A stretch of DNA of 64,000 nucleotides from Pseudobdellovibrionaceae bacterium (GTDB lineage Bacteria > Bdellovibrionota > Bdellovibrionia > Bdellovibrionales > UBA1609): NCBI GenBank assembly GCA_023898385.1, contig CP060220.1:372001-436000 (forward strand), written 5' to 3'. Shown here in pieces: positions 16,850-25,600 of this stretch. Below the pieces are notes generated by a model. The model did no database searches. It saw only the letters and a program-made list of their open reading frames with translations, and was not told where the DNA came from. The position numbers were made by a program, and so were the translations under genes. How positions within the stretch are numbered: the first letter of the stretch is position 1; each line of letters begins with the position of its first letter.

Positions 16850-17884
16850 TCAATCCACTATTGAGCCATTGGGGTAATCGGGCAGGCGAGGCATGGTTTG
16901 TTTTGGGAACTGACCTGTCAAGCTATTGAGAAAAGCCACCACATTTGTAACTTCGTCTTCATTGAGGTCTCGGTTGAGTTGGGTTTTGGCCATGACTCGC
17001 ACGGCTTCATCCAGGGTTTTCACAGACCCGTTATGGAAGTAGGGTGCCGTGAGGGCAATGTTTCTCAACGTGGGCACTCGCCACATGTGTTTATCCGCTT
17101 CATTTTTTGTGGCATCGTGGCGTCCCGTATCGTCCATTAACTTGTATGTTTTAACATACGAGTTATCCGCAAAAGTGGGAAATTTCATAAAAAACCCTTG
17201 CCCTTCTGGAAGGTCGGGGCCGGCAAAGGCAGCTCCTTGGTGGCAACTGGTGCATCCCACTTCTTGAAAGGTCTTCCAGCCCGCTTGCGCTGCATCTGAG
17301 AGGGCCCGCTTACGACCTTTAATAAATTTATCAAAAGAAGCGTTGGGTGTGATCAGGGTACGTTCGTAGGCGGCCACGGCTTTAGCAAAATTATCAATGG
17401 TGACGGAATCTTCACCTTTGAAAACTTTTTTAAACTGGGCCACATAGCCAGGAATTTCTTTTATGCGAGCCACCACAGCATCGTGGTTGGGCATCCCCAT
17501 TTCAACAGGGTTTACCAATGGTCCGATGGCCTGTTCTTCAAGAGATTTGGCTCGGCCGTCCCAAAATTGAGTGGACAAAAAAGCCGCATTCCAAACAGTA
17601 GGTGAGTTGCGACCGCCTTTGAGGCCGAGGATCCCTGTGGAGACAGCGGTGTTATCCACCCCGGCTGACATCACGTTATGGCAAGAGTTGCACGAAACAG
17701 TGCCTGTTTTTGATAGTCGTGGGTCGAAGTACAACTGCTTACCCAACTCCACTTTTAATGGGGTCATGGGGTTATCTTTTGGAATGGGGGGCTTTTTCGG
17801 GAGAGGCGCGCTGGCTTCGCTGGTGAGAGGGGCGATAAACAAGGCAATGAGCAATGATGGTAAGAGGGTGAGGTGTGTTTTCAT
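16850..17884 (-). CDS. Diheme cytochrome c peroxidase
   Basis: A 344-residue periplasmic protein of the CcpA/MauG family with a signal peptide (MKTHLTLLPSLLIALFIA). Two c-type haem motifs are present: CNSCH in the N-terminal domain and CTSCH in the second. Conserved features include QLYFDPRLS, NSPTVWNAAF, FWDGRAKSLEEQA, and VPTLRNIALTAPYFHNG, where the last His is a typical distal ligand region. It reduces hydrogen peroxide with electrons from small cytochromes. I chose the ATG at 17882-17884, which has AGGAAG six bases upstream; a longer frame begins 36 bp earlier. It is convergent with the PilZ gene. Confidence 0.94.
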   Translation of the reverse strand: MKTHLTLLPSLLIALFIAPLTSEASAPLPKKPPIPKDNPMTPLKVELGKQLYFDPRLSKTGTVSCNSCHNVMSAGVDNTAVSTGILGLKGGRNSPTVWNAAFLSTQFWDGRAKSLEEQAIGPLVNPVEMGMPNHDAVVARIKEIPGYVAQFKKVFKGEDSVTIDNFAKAVAAYERTLITPNASFDKFIKGRKRALSDAAQAGWKTFQEVGCTSCHQGAAFAGPDLPEGQGFFMKFPTFADNSYVKTYKLMDDTGRHDATKNEADKHMWRVPTLRNIALTAPYFHNGSVKTLDEAVRVMAKTQLNRDLNEDEVTNVVAFLNSLTGQFPKQTMPRLPDYPNGSIVD

Positions 17885-17957
17885 AAGGGCTTCCTTTCTG
17901 CCGCGAAAAATTAACGGCAAAAAGGAGGCCTGTCACGAGTGTTTTTATTATTATTTT

Positions 17958-18380
17958 TTAGTCGCCCACTTCACTGTTGCAAACAAGCGCTTGCGAGATC
18001 AATTGACCGTAGGAGTTGTAAAAGCAAACTCGGTAAATGGATTCAAAACTTGATGAGCCACCCGATGTGTTGTGAGTGGCCACGAGGGGATTGTGCCATC
18101 GGATAGATCGATTTTCTTGATCTTCGCAAGTGGGCACTTCTGGGTTTTCAGACTGGCTATCTCGGTATTCCATACCACCAACGACTTTTACAGATTTGGC
18201 GAAGGTTGTATAATCAGGGTTAATGTAAAGCACGAACTGTAAGTCCATATGACTTTTTGAGATCACCTGTACGGTGTATTTGTCATTCATGACAGATTCA
18301 GGGGCTTCGGCGCAGGCCGCGCGCGCATAAGAGGGGCTGGCCAAAAGGGCGACGGCTACGAGGCTAAAGAGAGTTTTCAT
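17958..18380 (-). CDS. Small secreted hypothetical protein
   Basis: A 140-residue protein with a clear signal peptide (MKTLFSLVAVALLASPSYARA, cleavage near residue 21). The mature part has four Cys residues (positions near 23, 85, 119 and 134), suggesting disulfides. It is rich in Ser, Asn and Tyr and looks beta-structured. No family recognised. It lies upstream of the peroxidase in the same direction, with a 73-bp gap. Confidence 0.7.
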   Translation of the reverse strand: MKTLFSLVAVALLASPSYARAACAEAPESVMNDKYTVQVISKSHMDLQFVLYINPDYTTFAKSVKVVGGMEYRDSQSENPEVPTCEDQENRSIRWHNPLVATHNTSGGSSSFESIYRVCFYNSYGQLISQALVCNSEVGD

Positions 18381-18466
18381 GGTTTTTTACTCCTTTGAGG
18401 GGTTTTTGAGGGCATGACGCTCTGCTAGATGAGCGAAAAATCAAGTGAGAACTTTGTAAGGTCGAA

Positions 18467-18670
18467 AGGTACCTGCTTCCTTTTGTGGCGAGCCTGCGTT
18501 AGGCGGGTGGCCCCTGCGGGCACCACCGCTATCCCGGTGTGCATGGCGTATCCGGATTGCGTCACTGCGTGCCGCAAGCCGAAGACGACATGCGGCCACT
18601 CGGGCCAGCGGTGGTGCCCGCAGGGGCCACCCGCCTAACGCAGGCTCGCCACAAAAGGAAGCTGGTACCT
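18467..18670. repeat. Long hairpin element, copy A (64-bp arms, 76-nt head)
   Basis: Arms 18467-18530 and 18607-18670 are inverted copies matching at 63 of 64 positions. The 76-nt head between them (18531-18606) can fold further: CCCG/CGGG, GCATG/CATGC, and an apical stem CGGATTGCG / CGCAAGCCG with loop TCACTGCGTGC. The 37-nt core at 18551-18587 matches 31 of 37 positions of the core of a second element at 53866-53902. The arms of the two elements are unrelated, but both heads are exactly 76 nt. No gene is encoded. It lies between a secreted-protein gene (minus) and the MNT/HEPN pair (plus). Confidence 0.9.
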
Positions 18671-18868
18671 AGATAGATTGGTTTCTTTTGCTGAATTGTT
18701 GCTTTATCATAAAAAGTCCGCCGGCCATTCGGGCTGCGATGTGCAAAAAGCTTGGGTTTTCGAGGCAGTTCATTTGTGACCTTGAAAAAGGCCGCGGGTT
18801 GGTTTCGTTAGAAATGGCTTCTTAGATCGACGGGATATGTACGATAACAAAACAGTGGAGCTAAGAAC

Positions 18869-19180
18869 ATGGACAATAGCTTAAAACAAATAGCCGAAGC
18901 TTTGAACGAAGAGTTCAAGCCAGAAAAAATCTTCCTGTTCGGATCCAGGGCTAGGGGTGATAACGATCAACAAAGTGACTACGATCTTCTGGTTGTTGTC
19001 TCGGATTCATCACTAAGCCCTCTGGAAAGGCGAATCAAGGCCCGTCAGGTGTTGCGGGGAATAGAGCAAACATTTGATGTTTTTGTCTACACTCAGAGAG
19101 AGTTTGATGAGTGGAAGGATGAGTTCGGTTCTATACCTGAAACAGCACTGAACGAGGGAAAAGAGCTCAGCGTTGGCTAG
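18869..19180 (+). CDS. mntA: MNT-type nucleotidyltransferase (antitoxin-like)
   Basis: A 103-residue minimal nucleotidyltransferase. The motif is complete: FLFGSRARGD at about residues 24-33, then SDYDLLV with the two catalytic Asp, and a third Asp in TFDVFVYT. In HEPN/MNT modules such proteins act as antitoxins, and some transfer AMP onto the HEPN toxin. It overlaps the next gene by 8 bp. The pair may be a toxin-antitoxin module; a plain paired-domain enzyme system is the alternative. Confidence 0.87.
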   Translation: MDNSLKQIAEALNEEFKPEKIFLFGSRARGDNDQQSDYDLLVVVSDSSLSPLERRIKARQVLRGIEQTFDVFVYTQREFDEWKDEFGSIPETALNEGKELSVG

Positions 19181-19562
19181 TAAGATTGTCAAAAAATGGT
19201 TTTCCTTTTCAGCAAAAGACTTGCGTACAGCAAAGGTTCTTGACGAAATAGGCTCAGACTTTTGGGAACAAAGTGTGTTTTTCTGTCAGCAAAGCATAGA
19301 GAAGTCGTTGAAAGGGTTTTTAGTTTTTCACAAGGTAAGAATCAGAAAAGTGCATGATCTGGTACAGATTTTTGCCCTTGCTCGGAGCCATGACCAATCA
19401 CTCACAGGCGACATCTCAGAGCTTGAGCGGCTGACGGAATATGCGGTGGCCTACAGGTACCCAGATGCGGCATCAGGTGAGATTAGTCATAAAGATGTCA
19501 AAGAAGCTATTAGTGCTGCTGAGCACTTTTATGCCGAGCTTTCGAAAAAATGTGGTCTTTAA
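19173..19562 (+). CDS. HEPN-domain protein (toxin-like)
   Basis: A 129-residue helical HEPN protein. Family features visible are AKDLRTAKVL near the N-terminus, FFCQQSIEKSLKGFLV, an R-x4-H motif in RIRKVHDL (the candidate RNase motif of HEPN toxins), and AYRYPD near the C-terminus. The TTG start at 19173 overlaps the MNT gene by 8 bp, implying translational coupling. Whether it is an active RNase cannot be told, because the Arg and His lie in the middle region, whereas HepT toxins have theirs near the C-terminus. Confidence 0.83.
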   Translation: MASKIVKKWFSFSAKDLRTAKVLDEIGSDFWEQSVFFCQQSIEKSLKGFLVFHKVRIRKVHDLVQIFALARSHDQSLTGDISELERLTEYAVAYRYPDAASGEISHKDVKEAISAAEHFYAELSKKCGL

Positions 19563-19674
19563 GGAAAGCCCATTGAGGTCCATCCCACTCCAAAACCATC
19601 AAAAAATACAATCCTAAAGGCTTGGTAGCGCCTAGGGAATCTCATTTTGTGGCGGTTTTGGCAGCGTGAGAGCG

Positions 19675-19701
19675 TTAGATTTTCAGAATATCTGCCGATA
19701 G
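19675..19701 (+). promoter_or_regulatory. Sigma-28-like promoter (weaker -35)
   Basis: GCCGATAG at 19694-19701 matches the sigma-28 (FliA) -10 box GCCGATAA. Fifteen bases upstream is TTAG where TAAA is expected. It precedes the lipoprotein gene at 19821 by 119 bp. Confidence 0.5.
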
Positions 19702-19820
19702 AGTATGATGTTAGGTGAGGATTTTGTCGTTGGAGGAGCCACTTTGACCTTATTGTTCGGAATGAAGAAAGGGATATCACGGCTAATGTCTTGGTTTGTG
19801 GTGTGGAGGAGCATGGCCTG

Positions 19821-22178
19821 ATGAATTCGAAAAGCCTATTTACTATATTAATGTCCCCATTGCTTTTGCTGTTTTTGGTGCATTGCAAGTTGGGGGACAA
19901 TGCCATTAAAGGATCGGTTAGGTCAGTGGCGCCGTCAGGAGGATCACAGCCAGGCGCGGTTAGTGGTGTAAGCCTTACCGTTTTGAGTGATCAAAGCATA
20001 CAGCTTGATTGGTCAGCTAGTGGCGATGTCACCCCTGGTTTTGTAATTGCATACATGGCCGGAAGTACACCACCTGCAAGTTGTAATGAAGGCACGCTGA
20101 TCTCAAGCAGTGAGATTAGCAGTACAACTCATCAAGTGGATTCGCTAACTGAAGAACAAAGCTATAGTTTTCGCATTTGCGCTCTAGATGAATACGATCA
20201 ACCCATTGAAGCCACCAGCCAAACAGCAACGTCGACCACTTTTGCTTACTGTCATGGTAGTCGCTTGACCAACTCGCCCTACGCCAACTCGGGTGAGGCT
20301 GGCATCGATGGAAGTGACGAAGAGAATGCCTTTAGAATCTGTAGTCCCAGCCAATTCAATGAGATCTCTGCCCAGTCGAGCGATTGGACTAAATACTTCA
20401 TATTAAAAAGTGATCTCAATTATCAGGGGTTGCCGGCATACGCCAATATCTCAATCGGCACGGGTCCTGGGGTGTCTTCGTTTTCTGGTACCTTTGATGG
20501 TCAGTTTCATGTGATTAGAAATATTCTTTTATACTTTGCAGGTTTCAGCGAATCAGGTCTTTTTGGTGTGGTTGACTCGGGCGGTGTGGTTAAGAATCTT
20601 GGGTTGGTCAATATGAACCTTTTTTCGTGGGGACCAGTTAGAACAGGGGCAATCGTAGGCGCTATTTACTCCGGAACCGTTGAAAACGTGTATGTGTTGG
20701 GACACATCGATGTAGGTTCAAGCCGCGTTGGAGGGTTAGTCGGTCAAGTTGGCGTGGGTGGTACATTGAAAAATAGCTTTGCGGTGACTAGCCAGGATAT
20801 GGCATGTTGCACCTCAACCTTAGGCGGCGCGGTGGGTTACAATGAAGGAACCCTTCTCAATACGTACGCCGTGAGCCATGTCACTGCACTCAATAATAGT
20901 CCATATATCGGTGGCCTGGTTGGGTACAATGACACCACTGGGGTTATTGAAAACTCTTTTGCCATTGCCACTGTGGACGGCAGCACCACGGGAAACAATG
21001 TTGGTTCATTCTCAGGCGTGAACACAGGCACAATTACCAATTCCTTTTACGACAATCAACGGCCTTGCAATAATATCGGCACAGGCAACTGCTCAGCTCA
21101 GACCGCAACAGGTATCAATACCAGTCTTACTCCCGATTATTTTTCAAAGTTGACTAACGAACCTATGGCCTCATGGCCTGCTGGCGTGTTCAAAGAAGTG
21201 GCTTTCAACGGGGTTCCGATTTTCGCAGCACAAACGACGCCGCCACTTTCCAATTTTTGTTGGGAAAAAAACCGCGTGGCCAATTATCCATTCGCTAACT
21301 CGCCTGATGGTCCATCCGGGCTGGATGATAATAATGCACTTCGCATCTGCTCGGTAAAACAGCAGCTGTATGTGGGGAGCGCCAGCAACACGGCGAACTT
21401 GGATAAATACTACCGCTTGGATAATGATCTAAATTTTGATTATATTCACCTAACAAAGTACGTGCCGATTGGTACAGCGGCCAACCCCTTCACGGGACAA
21501 TTCAACGGTCAGGGCTACAGCATTTACAACATTGATTTTTCAGGTCATTTATTGACTGAACACGTTGGGTTTGTGGGCTCAGGGCAGGGTGGATTAATTA
21601 AAAAGCTAGGCCTTGTCAATTGCACCTTTAGCATTTCAGCGGGCGGCAATGGCGATGTGGGATTGTTTGTGGGCAGGGGCCTATCTTCTGGGGAAATGAG
21701 AATAGAAGACAGCTTTGCCACTGGCACCGTGACAAGTAACAGCACCGGTGGAGTGAGCACAGGCAGTCTGTGCGGCAATAGCTGTGATATTTATCGGTCC
21801 TATGGTGTTGCCACAGTCACGAATAACACAGCGGAGTCAGGTGGACTGGTTGGGTTCGATGGGGAAATATACGATTCCTTTTTTGTTGGAAACGTCACTG
21901 GAAATACCCTAGGCGATGAAGTGGGTTTTCTCGTGGGCGAACTCCCGTACATTTTTGCCCCCGCCTATTTTGCAAGCAACTATACTTGCTCCAACACTGG
22001 CGCCGGCAATTGCAATGATCCAACGGACGCCTTTGGTGCGGACGACGTTGGCATTGATCTAGGCATATTCACCGACTATTTTTTCAAATCCACAAACGCA
22101 CCTCTTAGTACCTGGGATTTCACTAACGTCTGGGAAGAACAAGAAAACGATTACCCCAAGCTGCGTCGCCCGTTATAG
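19821..22178 (+). CDS. Surface lipoprotein with fibronectin-III-like and GLUG domains
   Basis: A 785-residue lipoprotein. The signal peptide ends at VHC, Cys22, followed by KLGDNAIKG, a segment repeated in the FG-GAP lipoprotein at 37864. Residues of about 45-135 resemble a fibronectin type III domain (SIQLDWSASGDVTPGFVIAY, YSFRICALDE). Then come two similar blocks, each opening with a Cys-containing NSPYANS / NYPFANS motif and carrying GLUG-like repeats (GGLVGQVG, GGAVGYNEG, GGLVGYNDTTG, each with ENSFA or NTYA). GLUG repeats are known from bacterial surface and adhesion proteins and build a beta-helix-like array. The ATG at 19821 has GGAGGAG upstream; a longer frame begins with TTG 30 bp earlier. 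Confidence 0.85.
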   Translation: MNSKSLFTILMSPLLLLFLVHCKLGDNAIKGSVRSVAPSGGSQPGAVSGVSLTVLSDQSIQLDWSASGDVTPGFVIAYMAGSTPPASCNEGTLISSSEISSTTHQVDSLTEEQSYSFRICALDEYDQPIEATSQTATSTTFAYCHGSRLTNSPYANSGEAGIDGSDEENAFRICSPSQFNEISAQSSDWTKYFILKSDLNYQGLPAYANISIGTGPGVSSFSGTFDGQFHVIRNILLYFAGFSESGLFGVVDSGGVVKNLGLVNMNLFSWGPVRTGAIVGAIYSGTVENVYVLGHIDVGSSRVGGLVGQVGVGGTLKNSFAVTSQDMACCTSTLGGAVGYNEGTLLNTYAVSHVTALNNSPYIGGLVGYNDTTGVIENSFAIATVDGSTTGNNVGSFSGVNTGTITNSFYDNQRPCNNIGTGNCSAQTATGINTSLTPDYFSKLTNEPMASWPAGVFKEVAFNGVPIFAAQTTPPLSNFCWEKNRVANYPFANSPDGPSGLDDNNALRICSVKQQLYVGSASNTANLDKYYRLDNDLNFDYIHLTKYVPIGTAANPFTGQFNGQGYSIYNIDFSGHLLTEHVGFVGSGQGGLIKKLGLVNCTFSISAGGNGDVGLFVGRGLSSGEMRIEDSFATGTVTSNSTGGVSTGSLCGNSCDIYRSYGVATVTNNTAESGGLVGFDGEIYDSFFVGNVTGNTLGDEVGFLVGELPYIFAPAYFASNYTCSNTGAGNCNDPTDAFGADDVGIDLGIFTDYFFKSTNAPLSTWDFTNVWEEQENDYPKLRRPL

Positions 22179-22597
22179 GCAATAGGGCCGCGGCCAGTTT
22201 TCAAAACCACAGTTTTTCAGCAGAGCCCTGAGGGTTCTTTTTAAGCAACGCCTTCGGCGCGAATTCCGCAGCGCTAGTCTTGCTTGTGGCGCTGCGGAGA
22301 TTTTAGATTGTGAACGTCAAGTGATGGGGCAGGCTCCACACTAACGTCAATTCTAATTGGTACGCTTTTGCCTTCGTGAGAAATCTGCGAGGCTAGTGAG
22401 AAAGGCTCTTTGCTTGATCCCGGAAGGTCGGCCTGAGCTAAATGTAAAAAAGTCACTTATAAATTTAGAGTAACTCCGGTGCCAAATGCCTTGTCGCTAC
22501 AACTGGACGATAGACATCTAAGTGCTGAAAAATACTCGCGACTCCCATTTTGAGACAGTTAGAAAATAAAAAAACGACAAAAAACGACAAAAAACGC
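22179..22597. other. Intergenic region with a hairpin and short A-rich repeats
   Basis: CCGCAGCGC at 22266-22274 and GCGCTGCGG at 22289-22297 form a perfect 9-bp stem with a 14-base loop, without a T-run. Near 22571-22600 a 10-bp A-rich unit (AAAACGACAA) occurs twice in tandem with a further partial copy, just upstream of the sigma-28-like promoter. A 60-codon minus-strand frame from GTG at 22456 has no ribosome site, so I do not call it a gene. Confidence 0.5.
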
Positions 22598-22624
22598 TCA
22601 AGAAAACTTAAGTCTTGCCGATAA
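22598..22624 (+). promoter_or_regulatory. Sigma-28-like promoter of the giant Calx-beta gene
   Basis: TCAA at 22598-22601, fifteen bases, then GCCGATAA at 22617-22624. The -10 box is a perfect match to the sigma-28 consensus and the -35 differs at one base from TAAA. The gene start is about 43 bp downstream. Confidence 0.65.
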
Positions 22625-22666
22625 ATAATACTGAATTGGGATGACATGGGGGGAGAGGGACCCCGT

Positions 22667-25600
22667 ATGTTTTTTGGACTAATGGAAATGAGCCATTTGG
22701 TGAGAGCAGCGATTTTGTCCACATTCTTTATGGTTTGGCTGAGTGGTTGTTTACCCAACCAGTCAACGGTGGACACGAGTTCTCTTCCTAGCATTGTGCT
22801 TTCAGCGGCCAGTAACGTTGAAGGTGCCACTATTACTTTTCAAATCAATTTAACAAGTACAGCCGTAGAAGAAGTGACGGTGGAATACACCACGCTTGAT
22901 AATTCATCGGCCATCGAAGGAGTGGACTACACACCGGTGGTGGGCACTTTGACGATTCCCGTGGGCTCAGATTCAGCGACCATTGAAGTGGCTACTTTAG
23001 CGGATTCCCTTAACGAAGCCGATGAGACATTTACTCTGGCCTTTTCAAATGTGGACAATGCAAATCTTTCTACATTTTCGGTGTTGGGTACTATCACTAA
23101 CGATGATCCACTTCCCAATTTAACCGTAGCTGACATGACAGTAGCAGAGGGATCTGACGCCGCTGTGAATATGACTTTAGATGCGCCTAGTGGTCGAGAA
23201 ATTCGTCTGACTGTAACTACGCAAAACCTGGATGCCGAGTCTGGCAGTGACTTCACTGTTTTCGACAACAATACAGTTGTGATCCCTGCCGGTCAAACTT
23301 CAGCCAGTGTTAGTGTAGCCACTGTGAATGATGTTCTAGACGAAGAAGACGAGGTTTTTAACTTTCTTATAAGCAGCGGCGACTATGTGAATATCGTCGA
23401 CGGCACATCCACGATTACAATCACTGATGATGATTCTCCACCGTCGGTGTCCATTGCGGATGCCTCAGGCACAGAAGGCCAGAGCCTGGCCTTTTCGGTG
23501 ACCTTAAGCACCGTGAGCGGAAAAGACGTGGGATTTGACTGGTCCACTTCTGACGGTGCCGCCACACAACCCAGCGATTATTTTTCGGGCGGTGGCGTGG
23601 GGATACTGATCCCGAAAGGGAGCCTTTCAACCACGGTGTCTGTATCTACAGTGGATGATGTATCCACCGAGGTTTCAGAAAACTTCACGGTGACCTTGGC
23701 TAACCCAAGTAATGCCACTTTGGGAACATCCACAGCCACAGGAACGATCATAGATAATGATGTGATCCCCACAGTGTCTATAGGTGACGTCACTGTCACT
23801 GAAGGGGGTAATGCTTCATTCACAGTAACATTGAGTGCGGTCAGCGGACTTCCTGTGTCTGTGGATTGGGCCACTGCTGATAGTACAGCAACAGCCGGAA
23901 CCGATTATACAGCTGCCTCAAATACATTAACCATACCCGCCGGGACAGGTTCAGCCTCAATAGTTGTGGTAACCAGTGACGATAGTATCGATGAGGCCGA
24001 TGAAACTTTCTCAGTGAACCTATCTAATCCCGGCAATAGTACTATCGGCGTTTCGACGGGAACAGCCACCGTGGTCGACAATGATCCACTGCCTGTACTT
24101 TCGATTAATGATGTCACTGTAAATGAGGGCGATTTGGCAAGCTTCACTGTCTCACTTAGCCCGGTGAGCAGTCGAGATGTGAGCTTCAATTGGGTCACTC
24201 AGGATAATACGGCGACGAATCCGGGAGACTATAACTCAAACTCAGGTTCAGTGACCATTCCCGGTGGATCAACCACGGTTTCTTTAGATGTGACCACAGT
24301 TGAAAATGCCACTTATGAATCATCAGAAACATTTAGAATTCAAATCTCCAGTCCCGGAAATGCAGTTATCGGTGATGACATTGGTGTTGGTACTATCAAT
24401 GACGATGATGGTGTACCGAGTTTGTCGATCAATGATGTGGGTGTCACTGAAGGGGGAACAGCCACGTTCACAGTTTCACTAACAGGAGCCACCGAATTAA
24501 CCACCACTGTGAACTGGACTACTGCTAATGGCACAGCTATCAGTCCAGACGATTACACGTTCAATTCGGGGTCTTTGAGTTTTACTCCTGGTGAAACCAC
24601 AAAAACTATTGATGTTGTGACAATTGACGATAGCTCAGATGAGGCAGCCCAAACTTTTTCAGTGACTTTAAGCGGAGAAAACAATGCCACCGTGGCAGAC
24701 GCTTCGGGTGTGGCCACCATATCAGACAATGACTCCAACCCAAGTATTAGTATAGCCGATGGGTCAGCCACAGAGGGCGGGGGAGTGAGCTTTTTGGTCT
24801 CATTAAGTGCGGCCAGTGAACAAGATGTCACTGTTGACTGGGCGACCGCAGACAACACAGCTGTCAGCCCCGCAGACTTTACGGCAGCATCGGGAACCTT
24901 AACGATCTTAGCTGGCGACACCTCGGGCACCATCAACGTGAGCACAGCTGACGATGCCATTTCTGAATTGAGCGAAGATTTTGTGGTGAACCTTTCTAAT
25001 CCAGGTAACGCCACTATCAGTGATGCTTCCGGCACGGGGACCATCACAGATAATGACGGTTCGCCGCAATTGTCAGTCAACGACGTTTCTGTGGCCGAGG
25101 GCAGTGCCGTTTCATTCACAATCACTGCAAGTAAAGTCAGCTCCCAGAATATCACTGTAGATTATGCCACATCTGACGGCACGGCAGTGGCAGGAAGTGA
25201 TTACACGGCTGTGTCAGGCACAGCCACTATCTTGGCCGGGTCGACCACAACCACGGTGAATGTGACAAGTCTCGATAATGGAGTTTTTGAAATCAGTGAA
25301 ACCTACACCCTTACACTGTCTAATCCTGCAAACGCCACAATTAGTGATGCCACAGGTATAGGCACCATTACAGATAACGACACTCAACCCACACTTGCCA
25401 TTGATGACCCCACAGGTACAGAAGGTGGCAATGTTGTGTTTACTGTGACCAAGTCGGGGTCAACGCAAGAGAGTGTGTCAGTGAATTGGGCCACTTCAGA
25501 TGGGACGGCCGTGGCTCCAGGAGACTATTCAGCCACTTCAGGAACTTTGATCATAGCCAGTGGCGACTCAACAGGTACTATATCGATTCCTGCCATTGAC

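Noticed and set aside
18429..18638. A 69-codon plus-strand ORF across the long hairpin
   Set aside because: It is an open frame created by the GC-rich inverted repeat; no ribosome site and no protein-like composition.
22274..22456. 60-codon minus-strand frame beginning at a GTG
   Set aside because: No ribosome site and no recognisable product; its end overlaps the hairpin at 22266-22297.
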